Source: Roseiarcus sp963794155 (GTDB taxonomy: Bacteria; Pseudomonadota; Alphaproteobacteria; Rhizobiales; Beijerinckiaceae). From it: a stretch of 64,000 nucleotides of DNA. Under the pieces are notes generated by a model, which saw only the letters and a program-made list of their open reading frames with translations, was not told the DNA's origin and made no database searches. Of this stretch, positions 32,874 through 40,897 are shown one piece after another (the stretch's first letter is position 1; each line of letters begins with the position of its first letter). Location: NCBI GenBank assembly GCA_963794155.1, contig CAWCCX010000011.1, positions 89,229-153,228 on the forward strand, written 5' to 3'. A program made the position numbers and the translations under genes.

Positions 32874-33111
32874 ATGCAGAAGGCTTGTCCAGACGCACTC
32901 ATAAACTTTGTGGAATATAGTGCTGCAGAACTATATACACCGTAGGTCTTAAATTGGGCAAATTCTGTGTCAGCCTGAGAGGCAGATTGTCGAATGAACA
33001 AATGCTTGGAACCAAATTGTTCTGAAAGAAATGAATTTAGGTTACTCAGTTCAATATTTAACTCGCCAATAGCTGTTATCTTGAACTCATGCGTAGAAAA
33101 CCGACCTTTTA

Positions 33112-36100
33112 CTACACCCCCGCCGGCCGCCTCAAGTCCAGCGTCAGCGGAAACTCCGGATGGGGCGCTTCGGGCGGCGGCTCGTAGGCGCCGGGCGTAT
33201 GGCCGCGCGCCTCGAACCGCGCGAGGCGCCTGGCCTCGGCCTCGTTGGAGTTGACCGGGAAGGTGTCGTAGCTGCGCCCGCCTGGATGGGCGACGTGATA
33301 GACGCAGCCGCCGAGCGCGCGACCGCTCCAGGCGTCGAAAATATCCAACACCAGCGGCGCCTGGACCGGCACGGTCGGATGCATCGCCATCGCCGGCTTC
33401 CAGGCCTTGTAGCGCACCGCGCCGACCGCGACCCCCTCGGTCGCCGCGCCGCGCAAAGGCACCCGGCGCCGGTTGCAGGCGACGATGTAGCGCTCGGGAT
33501 CGGACGTGGTGAGCTTGACCTGCACCCGCTCAGTCGAAAAGTCGGTATAGCGGGCGGTGCCGCCGATCGCGCCGGTCTCGCCCAGTACGTGCCACGGCTC
33601 GAGCGCCTGCCGCAGTTCGAGCTTGACCCCCTCGTACTCGACCTCGCCGCAGAACGGAAAGCGGAATTCGGCCTGCGCCTCGTACCAGTCGGAGCGGAGC
33701 GCGTAGCCGTGCGCCTTGAGATCGGCGAGCACGTCGAGGACATCCTGCCAGACGAAATGCGGCAGCATGAACCGGTCGTGCAGCGACGAACCCCAGCGCG
33801 GCAGCGACCCGTCGAGCGGACTGCGCCATAGCCGCGAGAGAATCGCCCGGATGAGCAATTGCTGCGCCAGGCTCATGCGCGCGTCCGGCGGCATCTCGAA
33901 GCCGCGGAACTCGATCAGGCCGAGACGACCGGTCGGGCCGTCGGGCGAATAGAGCTTGTCGACGCAGATCTCGGCCCGGTGGGTGTTGCCGGTGACGTCG
34001 GTGAGCAGATTGCGCATGAGCCGGTCGATGAGCCATGGCCGCGGGATATCGCCCTTGCCGGGCGGCGGGATCTGAGCCAGGGCGATCTCGAGCTCGTAAA
34101 GGCTGTCGTGGCGCGCTTCGTCGACGCGGGGCGCCTGGCTGGTCGGACCGATGAACAGACCGGAGAAGAAATAGCTGAGGCTCGGATGCCTCAGCCAATG
34201 GATGACAAGGCTCTTGAGCAGGTCGGGCCGCCTGAGGAACGGGCTGTCGAGCGGCGTCGCCCCGCCGACGACGACATGATTGCCCCCGCCGGTTCCGGAA
34301 TGCTTGCCGTCGATCATGAATTTGTCGGCGCCAAGGCGGGCGAGCCGCGCCTCCTCATAGATTGCCTCGGTCGTGGCGACGCATTCGCGCCAGCTCGCCG
34401 ACGGATGGATGTTGACCTCGATCACGCCCGGGTCGGGCGCGACGCGGATGACGTTCATGCGCGGATCGGCTGGGGGCGGGTAGCCCTCGATCTGCACCGG
34501 CAGTCCCACCTTCTCGGCCGCCGCCTCGGCGGCGGCGACGAGTTCGAGATAATCTTCGAGCCGCTCGACCGGCGGCAGGAACACGCAGAGATGTCCGTCG
34601 CGCGCCTCGACCGTGACCGCGGTGCGGACGGCGCCGTCGATGTCGCCGAGCCGCTGCTCGACCCGCTCCTGCTGGCCCCCCTCCGCGGCGGCGAATGAGG
34701 CGACCCTTTGGGCGCGTTCCCGCGGGTCATGGAAATCGGGCAGCAGCCCGCGCGGCTCGGTCGGATCAGCCTCGACGATATAGGGGTAGGATGCTGGCGG
34801 AACGTAGGGCAACGCGCCCAGCGGCAGGCGGTAACCGACCGGGCTGTCGCCAGGAACCAGATGCAGGGCGCCGCGGCGGGTCTTCCATTTTTCGCTGCGC
34901 CAGCGATGCCCTTCGGCCTTCGCCTGCCAGCGCTGGACCGGCAGCACATATCCGGAAGGCTCGGTCAGGCCGCGGGAGAACACGCGGGCGATGCGGTGAC
35001 GCTCCTCGGGATCCTTGAGCTTGGAGTTTTCCGGCGTGACGTTCGGCGGCAGATTGGCCTCCTTCACGATCCACTCGGCTGGGTCTTCGTAGGCTGGCGC
35101 GACATAATCGAAGGCGACGCCGAGCTCGGAGGCGATTGCGCCGAGGAGCGCCTGCGCTTTGTCGCTGGTTGCGCCGGTCTCGATCCCCTCGACCGCGATG
35201 CTTTTGGGGTTCGCCCAGATTGGCTTGCCGTCGCGGCGCCAGTAGAGCGAGAACGTCCAGCGCGGCAGCGTCTCGCCCGGGTACCATTTGCCCTGCCCAT
35301 AGTGTAGGAACCCGCCCGGCGCGAAACGGTCGCGCAGGCGCCGGATGAGCCGGTCGGCGAGCGCACGCTTGGTCGGACCGACGGCGTCGGTGTTCCACTC
35401 GCCGGATTCGAAGTCATCGATCGAAACGAAGGTCGGCTCGCCGCCCATGGTGAGCCTGACGTCGTCAGCGGCAAGTTTCCTGTCGACCTCTTCGCCAAGA
35501 GAGTCGAGCGCCTTCCACGCCTCTTCGGAGAACGGCTTGGTTATGCGCGGATGTTCGGCGACCCTCTCGACTCGCATGTCGAACTTGAAATCGACGTTGG
35601 CGAAACTGGCGAGGCCCGAAATCGGCGCGGCGTTGCGGTAGTGGGGCGTCGCGGCGAGCGGAATATGGCTCTCCCCGGTCAGGAGGCCCGAGGTCGGATC
35701 GAGCCCGATCCAGCCGGCGCCGGGAAGATAGACCTCGGCCCAGGCATGGAGGTCGGTGAAGTCGTGGTCGGTGCCGGGCGGCCCGTCGAGGGCGATGAGA
35801 TCGGGCCTGAGCTGGATGAGATAGCCGGACACGAACCGGGCGGCGAGGCCGAGGTTGCGGAGGATCTGCACCAGGAGCCAACTCGAGTCGCGGCACGAGC
35901 CGGACGCGCGATCCAGCGTCTCCTCCGGGCTTTGTACCCCCGGCTCCATGCGAATGAGATATTTGATCTCGCGCGAAAGTTGGCTGTTGAGATCGACCAC
36001 GAAATCGACGGTGCGCTTGCGCGATCGGTCGATCCTGTTCAGAAACGCTTGGAGGCGCGGCCCCACGGGCTCAGGCGTGCGATAGATGATGAGATCGGGC

Positions 36101-36432
36101 CTAAGGTCCTCGCCATATTCGAACGGCCAAATCTCGGCGCTTTCCTCGACGAAGAAATCGAACGGATTGTAGACCGTCATATCGGCGACGACGTCGACTT
36201 CGATCTTCAGTTCCCTGACCAGCTCGGGAAAGACGTAGCGGGCGAGCCAGTTGCCGTAGGGGTCCTGCTGCGTATTGACGAAATGGTCGGCCGGCGAAAC
36301 TTTGAGCGAGTGCGAGATGACCCGGGTCCGGCTATGCGGCGCGGGCCTGAGCCGGATAATCTGCGGCCCGAGCGAAACCGGTCGGTCGTATAGGTAATGC
36401 GTGAGATGATGGATGGCGGCTCGGATGGACAT
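33112..36432 (-). CDS. Transglutaminase-like and DUF2126 protein
   Basis: 1106 residues, the full length of this architecture. The N-terminal bacterial transglutaminase-like domain (AAIHHLTHYLYDRPVSLGPQ) leads into a transglutaminase core with Cys in GSCRDSSWLLVQIL and His in DLHAWAEVYLPGAGWIGLDP. DUF2126 fills roughly residues 290-1080 (VRLTMGGEPTFVSIDD, then KHSGTGGGNHVVVGG). Partners usually found beside it, an ATP-grasp and an alpha-E protein, are not adjacent here. It may cross-link or cleave peptides of the cell envelope; this is inferred. The start is the second Met, where homology begins. Confidence 0.9.
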   Translation of the reverse strand: MSIRAAIHHLTHYLYDRPVSLGPQIIRLRPAPHSRTRVISHSLKVSPADHFVNTQQDPYGNWLARYVFPELVRELKIEVDVVADMTVYNPFDFFVEESAEIWPFEYGEDLRPDLIIYRTPEPVGPRLQAFLNRIDRSRKRTVDFVVDLNSQLSREIKYLIRMEPGVQSPEETLDRASGSCRDSSWLLVQILRNLGLAARFVSGYLIQLRPDLIALDGPPGTDHDFTDLHAWAEVYLPGAGWIGLDPTSGLLTGESHIPLAATPHYRNAAPISGLASFANVDFKFDMRVERVAEHPRITKPFSEEAWKALDSLGEEVDRKLAADDVRLTMGGEPTFVSIDDFESGEWNTDAVGPTKRALADRLIRRLRDRFAPGGFLHYGQGKWYPGETLPRWTFSLYWRRDGKPIWANPKSIAVEGIETGATSDKAQALLGAIASELGVAFDYVAPAYEDPAEWIVKEANLPPNVTPENSKLKDPEERHRIARVFSRGLTEPSGYVLPVQRWQAKAEGHRWRSEKWKTRRGALHLVPGDSPVGYRLPLGALPYVPPASYPYIVEADPTEPRGLLPDFHDPRERAQRVASFAAAEGGQQERVEQRLGDIDGAVRTAVTVEARDGHLCVFLPPVERLEDYLELVAAAEAAAEKVGLPVQIEGYPPPADPRMNVIRVAPDPGVIEVNIHPSASWRECVATTEAIYEEARLARLGADKFMIDGKHSGTGGGNHVVVGGATPLDSPFLRRPDLLKSLVIHWLRHPSLSYFFSGLFIGPTSQAPRVDEARHDSLYELEIALAQIPPPGKGDIPRPWLIDRLMRNLLTDVTGNTHRAEICVDKLYSPDGPTGRLGLIEFRGFEMPPDARMSLAQQLLIRAILSRLWRSPLDGSLPRWGSSLHDRFMLPHFVWQDVLDVLADLKAHGYALRSDWYEAQAEFRFPFCGEVEYEGVKLELRQALEPWHVLGETGAIGGTARYTDFSTERVQVKLTTSDPERYIVACNRRRVPLRGAATEGVAVGAVRYKAWKPAMAMHPTVPVQAPLVLDIFDAWSGRALGGCVYHVAHPGGRSYDTFPVNSNEAEARRLARFEARGHTPGAYEPPPEAPHPEFPLTLDLRRPAGV

Positions 36433-36512
36433 GGATCGCGCGGAATGGTGATGGATCAAAGGACCCTTTCATAATCTGCTGCGCCGCACAATCGCCGTTG
36501 ACCGCTCGCCCT

Positions 36513-37208
36513 TCACCGCAGCGGTTCATCCGTAAATCCGCACGCCGCCAGCGTCGCCAGCATGTGCGGTGGGGCAGGCGCCTCGACCTCGATCGGCGGT
36601 TTTCCCTTCGAGAGCGGCACGACGACCTTGCGCGCCAGCAGTTGCAGCGGAACCTCGGCTGACGCGCCGTAGATTGCGTCGCCGAGGAGCGACCAGCCTT
36701 GCGAGGCGCAATGGACCCGCAATTGGTGGGTGCGTCCTGTTTGCGGCTCGAGCTCGAGCCAGGCGATCGGCGCGCCGCGCCAGTCTCCGCGGCCCTTGAC
36801 CCGCCAGAGGGTCAGCGCCCTCTGGCCGTTCGGATCGACCTTCATCCACCAGCCGCGCCTGTCGTCGAGCCGGCCGAGCGGCAGATCGATCGTCCCCTCG
36901 TCGCCCACCGGGGCGCCGGCGACGATCGCCCAATAGGTCTTGCCGATCTTTCCCTGCTTGAACAGGAGGCCCAATCTCTCCAACGCCTTGTGATGGCGGC
37001 CAAGAATAAGACAGCCCGCGGTCTCGCGGTCGAGCCGGTGGGCGAGCGCCGGATTTCGCGGCAGGCCGAACCTGAGCGCGCCGAAATCATCCTCGAGGCT
37101 CAGGCCGCCCTTCGGCCCCCGATGGACTGCGACGCCCGCCGGCTTGTCGAGAACCAGCATCAGTCCGTCGCGATAAAGCAGCCGCGCTCTTGTTTCTTCC
37201 GGCGTCAT
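36513..37208 (-). CDS. RluA-family RNA pseudouridine synthase
   Basis: 231 residues from 37208. The catalytic motif HRLDRETAG holds the conserved Asp, and GRTHQLRVHCASQGWSLLGD is the other RluA landmark. It converts uridine to pseudouridine in rRNA or tRNA. There is no S4 domain. Which position it modifies cannot be told. It is divergent from ftsY. Confidence 0.9.
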   Translation of the reverse strand: MTPEETRARLLYRDGLMLVLDKPAGVAVHRGPKGGLSLEDDFGALRFGLPRNPALAHRLDRETAGCLILGRHHKALERLGLLFKQGKIGKTYWAIVAGAPVGDEGTIDLPLGRLDDRRGWWMKVDPNGQRALTLWRVKGRGDWRGAPIAWLELEPQTGRTHQLRVHCASQGWSLLGDAIYGASAEVPLQLLARKVVVPLSKGKPPIEVEAPAPPHMLATLAACGFTDEPLR

Positions 37209-37310
37209 GGGTTGAGTGGTATGCCAACCGGGCCACGCGCGCATCAGCGCCGTCACGAGGTTTGTTTCAACTTGGACGAGGACGACGAGAAAAAGGCGAA
37301 ATCGGGCCTC

Positions 37311-38333
37311 ATGGGTCGCTGGCTCGGCGGCGGCGACGTGGCGACCTCGGCGCCGGCTGCCGCTCCGGCCTCGCCCAGCGCCGCACCGGTTGCATCAGAA
37401 CCGAAGCAAAGCTGGCTTCACCGCTTGCGATCGGGCCTCTCGCGCTCGTCGTCGAACATTGCCCGCGGGGTCGCGGACATCTTCACCAAGCGCAAGCTCG
37501 ACGCCGCGTCGCTCGACGATCTCGAGGACGTCCTCATCCAGGCCGACCTCGGGCTTGGCGTGGCGGCTCGCATTCGCGAGGCCGTCGCTCGCGGGCGCTA
37601 TGAGCGCGGGATCAATCCCGAAGAGGTCAAGCGGATCCTCGCCGACGAGGTCGAGCGCGCGCTCGCCCCGGTCGCTCGCCCGCTCGTTATCGATCCGGAC
37701 AAGCGCCCGTTCGTGATCCTCGTCGTCGGGGTCAACGGTTCCGGCAAGACGACGACGATCGGCAAGCTCGCCGCCAGGTTCAGGGCCGAGGGCAGGACGG
37801 TCCTGCTCGCTGCAGGCGACACCTTCCGCGCCGCCGCGATCGAGCAATTGCGCGTCTGGGCGCGGCGCACGTTTTCCGCGATCGTCGAGCGAGAGCAGGG
37901 CGCCGACGCGGCCGGGCTCGCTTTCGACGCGCTGGCCCGCGCCCGCGAGCTTGGCGTCAACGTCGTGCTGATGGACACCGCCGGGCGATTGCAGAATCGC
38001 GCGGAACTCATGAGCGAGCTCGAAAAGATCATCCGGGTGATGAGGAAGATCGACGCTTCTGCGCCGCACGCCGTCCTGCTGGTGCTCGACGCCACCGTCG
38101 GGCAGAACGCGCTGAGCCAGGTCGAGGTCTTCGGCCGCACCGCGGGCGTCACCGGCCTCGTGATGACCAAGCTCGACGGCACGGCGCGCGGCGGCATCCT
38201 GGTGGCGATCGCCGACAAATTCGGGCTTCCCATCCATTTCATCGGCGTCGGCGAGGGCGTCGACGACCTCGAACCTTTTGCCGCGCGCGACTTCGCCGAG
38301 GCGATCGCCGGGGTTGATCGAGCGGAGGCATGA
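37311..38333 (+). CDS. ftsY: Signal recognition particle receptor FtsY
   Basis: 340 residues from ATG 37311; an in-frame start at 37221 would add 30 residues and is not excluded, as the region DEDDEKKAKSG just before looks coding. Residues 30-130 form the N domain, and the G domain carries the P-loop VVGVNGSGKTTT near 138-149, then AAGDTFRAAAIEQL, VLMDTAGRLQNRAELM and MTKLDGTARGG. FtsY docks ribosome-SRP complexes at the inner membrane. Its stop overlaps the yciB start by four bases, so they are coupled. Confidence 0.96.
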   Translation: MGRWLGGGDVATSAPAAAPASPSAAPVASEPKQSWLHRLRSGLSRSSSNIARGVADIFTKRKLDAASLDDLEDVLIQADLGLGVAARIREAVARGRYERGINPEEVKRILADEVERALAPVARPLVIDPDKRPFVILVVGVNGSGKTTTIGKLAARFRAEGRTVLLAAGDTFRAAAIEQLRVWARRTFSAIVEREQGADAAGLAFDALARARELGVNVVLMDTAGRLQNRAELMSELEKIIRVMRKIDASAPHAVLLVLDATVGQNALSQVEVFGRTAGVTGLVMTKLDGTARGGILVAIADKFGLPIHFIGVGEGVDDLEPFAARDFAEAIAGVDRAEA

Positions 38334-38953
38334 CGGCGCCTGAAATGACGAGAACGCCCTTGACCGAAGCCGCCCCGCCGCCGCGCAAGGCGCTCAATCC
38401 GATGCTCAAGTTCGCGCTCGAGCTCGGGCCGCTGGTCCTTTTCTTCGCCGCCTATTCGCGGCTCGGCATTTTCGCGGCGACCGCCGTGCTGATGGCGTGC
38501 GTGTTTGTGACGCTCGGCGTGTCTTATGCGATGCTGAAGCGCATTCCCGTGATGCCGCTGGTGACGGCGGTGATCGTCCTCATCTTCGGCTCGCTCACCC
38601 TCATCTTTCATGACGAGACGCTGATCAAGATCAAGCCGACGGCGCTCTATCTTCTGTTCGGCGCGGCCCTATTCGCCGGCCTGTGGATCAAGCGGCCGCT
38701 GCTCAAGATCCTGTTCGACGGGGCCTTGCACGTGACCGATGAAGGATGGCGCAAGCTCACTTGGCGCTGGGCGTTCTTTTTCCTGGCGCTTGCGGTCCTC
38801 AACGAGATCGTATGGCGCACTCAGACGACCGACGTTTGGGTCAAGTTCAAAACCTTCGGGTTCCTGCCGATCACGCTTTTGTTCGCGCTCGCCCAAGCGC
38901 CGCTCATCATGCGTTACGAAACGAAAGACGAGAAGGCGACCAACGATTTCTAG
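38330..38953 (+). CDS. yciB: Inner-membrane septation protein YciB/IspZ
   Basis: 207 residues with about six helices. KFALELGPLVLFFAAYSRLG near residue 25, LTLIFHDETLIKIKPTALYL and the central WRWAFFFLALAVLNEIVWR are conserved in the family. YciB is needed for normal septation or envelope integrity in several Gram-negatives. The pairing with ftsY is typical of alphaproteobacteria. Confidence 0.93.
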   Translation: MTAPEMTRTPLTEAAPPPRKALNPMLKFALELGPLVLFFAAYSRLGIFAATAVLMACVFVTLGVSYAMLKRIPVMPLVTAVIVLIFGSLTLIFHDETLIKIKPTALYLLFGAALFAGLWIKRPLLKILFDGALHVTDEGWRKLTWRWAFFFLALAVLNEIVWRTQTTDVWVKFKTFGFLPITLLFALAQAPLIMRYETKDEKATNDF

Positions 38954-39015
38954 AGCGCATTGGGAATCGGCGGAATCGGACACCGTCCGCCAACCTCGTC
39001 CTTAACGCGGAAACA

Positions 39016-39132
39016 CGCGTCCGAACAAGGGGTTGAGCAGGGACGCGAGCAGGGAATTGTTTTGGGCGAGCAGGGAATTTTTTCGACCCGAGCAGGGAAT
39101 TTTTTTCGCCGGGGCAGGGAATTTATTTGGCG
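39016..39132 (+). repeat. Copy 2 of the dispersed ~120-bp A/T-tract element
   Basis: Begins CGCGTCCGAACAAGGGGTTG, then five GAGCAGGGAATT... units with A/T runs (TTGTTTTGG, TTTTTTCG, TTTTTTTCG, TATTTGG) at about 21-24-nt spacing. It matches copy 1 (9533-9664, opposite strand) unit by unit, including the less regular first and last units. Confidence 0.85.
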
Positions 39133-39254
39133 CTGGTCTCGAAATCGCGCAGGGGTTCGCAGCGGGTCGTGGGCCTCGTAGAACGAGCGTTTGACGGTCG
39201 CGTCCTTGAGGGTGCGCCTCTACGCGCCCCGCGTCGCCACGAGAAGCCCCGAAC

Positions 39255-39286
39255 ACAAAAACGAAAGCCGCCTCGCGGCGGCTTTC
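39255..39286 (-). terminator. Rho-independent terminator after the PEP-CTERM gene
   Basis: On the minus strand a 10-bp perfect stem GAAAGCCGCC/GGCGGCTTTC with a GCGA loop is followed by GTTTTTG. It lies about 25 bp past the stop. Confidence 0.85.
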
Positions 39287-39311
39287 CAAGCTCGATCTGT
39301 TGCGAGCGCGA

Positions 39312-39887
39312 TCAGCTCAGCGCGGCGCTTGGCGTCCTGCGCCGCCGAGTTGCGACAAACCCCAAACCCGCGAAGCCGAGCAGCATCATCGCCCAAGTTG
39401 ACGCCTCGGGAGCGTCGGGGCCGATCGGAGAGTCGGTAACGGTCACCGCGTAATAAGGTCCGGTGAATGGATTCCCGCTGGCATTCTGGTCCTGCAACAG
39501 GAGGCCGTAACTGGTGGGGTTGAAAGCAAACAAGTTCAGAGCGTCGCCGCTCCCGAACGATGCCGAGATGCCCGGAAAATCGACGTAGCCGTTTGAACTC
39601 GAGGTCGGAAAATAGGCCTTCTGGTCATCGCCGGCGTAGGTTGTCAGTCCGGTGATGGTGTAAGTGGTCCCGCCGATGTCCACCCACGACCCAGTATCGA
39701 CTCCGGTGACCGTATAGGGCGACGGGCCGCTACCGAGCGCGAGAACGAGCACGCCGGATATTCCTGTGCCCGTAAACGCCAGATCGAACACCGAGGCGCT
39801 CGCCGGGACCGCGCCAGCGAACGCTGCGACGCCCGCCATCACTCCTGCGAATACCAAACTTCTGATTGGAAACCCCCTGATCGACAA
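39312..39887 (-). CDS. PEPxxWA/PEP-CTERM sorting-domain exported protein
   Basis: 191 residues with a signal peptide (residues 1-31, ending VPASAS) and a C-terminal sorting tail APEASTWAMMLLGFAGLGFV followed by ATRRRR. Such proteins are processed by an exosortase and often belong to exopolysaccharide matrices. No exosortase gene is in the window. The middle part is Gly/Thr-rich beta structure with no enzyme motif. A second such gene at 60.5-61.3 kb is frameshifted. Confidence 0.85.
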   Translation of the reverse strand: MSIRGFPIRSLVFAGVMAGVAAFAGAVPASASVFDLAFTGTGISGVLVLALGSGPSPYTVTGVDTGSWVDIGGTTYTITGLTTYAGDDQKAYFPTSSSNGYVDFPGISASFGSGDALNLFAFNPTSYGLLLQDQNASGNPFTGPYYAVTVTDSPIGPDAPEASTWAMMLLGFAGLGFVATRRRRTPSAALS

Positions 39888-40423
39888 GGACTACAGTCAC
39901 CATGCAGCCCTAAGAGAAGGAACGCGGGGAAACAATCAAGTCCTTTCTATTATTTACTAGTGTTCAGCGTTCGTTAGCGGGTGCGGATGGTTAATGCGCC
40001 GGGAGCGCCCCCATCGCATATGGCGAAAAGCTGAAACGCTACACCCTGTTAGCAGGCGCCACGAAGATCAACACGTCGGGAGCGTGCACTGCACCAAAGA
40101 AGAACCCGCGGTTGGGATCGCGCCCCGGCGACAACAACGCGACGCGCCCGCTGCGCGGATATATCCAGTTGTTTCGCCTGTCATCTGAGCCGAAATCGCC
40201 TGGCCACCCGCAAATCCGCTTGCAAACGACGTCGCCCGCGCCCCGGTGAGCGGTCACTTGGTCTACGCGGGCAGGCCCTTGCCCGAGGAACTCGCGTACG
40301 CCGGGAAAACGGCCAGGGCGGCGCCGGGACGGGGCGCCGAACCGCGCGCACGAAGAATTGAACGTACGAACCCGCGCCGGAATAGCTGCGCTGAATGCCC
40401 TGAGGTCGCGGAACTGCCGTACG
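39888..40423. other. Intergenic stretch, no supported gene
   Basis: About 530 bp between the PEP-CTERM promoter and the ccmH end. The longest frame (minus strand, 133 codons) is Arg/Pro-rich and not recognised. The part nearest the PEP-CTERM start is AT-richer and probably holds its promoter. Confidence 0.45.
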
Positions 40424-40897
40424 TCAACCCCCGGTCGCATCTCCGCCCGTCAGCGCCGAGAGCCGCGCTTCCTCCTCGGCGCTGAGCGCCGGGGTCGCGC
40501 GGGGCGCCCGGCGGCGGGCGATGAGCGCGGCGGCGAGACCAAGACCGAGCGTCAGCGCCGGGGTCAGCCAGAGGAGCAGCGTCTCCGGCTTGAACGGCGG
40601 CTTGAGCAGGATGAAATCGCCGTAGCGCGAGACGAGATAGGCGCGAACCGCATCGTTGCTTTCGCCGCCCGCGATGCGCTGGCGGATAAGGATGCGGATG
40701 TCGCGGGCGAGCGGGGCGTCGGAATCGTCGATCGACTGGTTCTGGCAGACCATGCAGCGCAATTCTTCCGACAGCGCGCGCGCCCGCGCCTCGAGCGCCG
40801 GGTCCTTCATCACCTCGTCCGGCTGGACGGCCGGCGCCGGCGCCGACATGAGCACAACCGCGGCCAGGACGACAAACCGGCGCCGACGCATGGTCAT
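40424..40897 (-). CDS. ccmH: Cytochrome c maturation protein CcmH
   Basis: 157 residues from 40897, overlapping ccmF by four bases. A signal-anchor is followed by the periplasmic thiol motif LRCMVCQNQS (Cys48 and Cys51) and a membrane helix near 120-138. It reduces apocytochrome c cysteines so that CcmF can attach heme. This is the last gene of the ccmIEFH (cycHJKL) operon. Confidence 0.95.
   Translation of the reverse strand: MTMRRRRFVVLAAVVLMSAPAPAVQPDEVMKDPALEARARALSEELRCMVCQNQSIDDSDAPLARDIRILIRQRIAGGESNDAVRAYLVSRYGDFILLKPPFKPETLLLWLTPALTLGLGLAAALIARRRAPRATPALSAEEEARLSALTGGDATGG

Larger units (their letters stand above)
31860..32880 (+). mobile_element. IS630-family element (inactivated; ends approximate)
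   Basis: About 1 kb carrying one broken IS630-type transposase. It abuts the IS91 element on the left. Weak terminal similarity exists between TTCTGATTCAACC near 31858 and the complement of GGTTATGCGTCAG near 32861; exact TA-flanked ends are not resolved. Confidence 0.65.

Noticed and set aside
36699..37220. Long N-terminal extension of FtsY
   Set aside because: It is the shadow of the RluA-type gene on the other strand; FtsY homology starts later.
40039..40440. 133-codon minus-strand frame
   Set aside because: Arg/Pro-rich composition, no family resemblance, overlaps the ccmH end.
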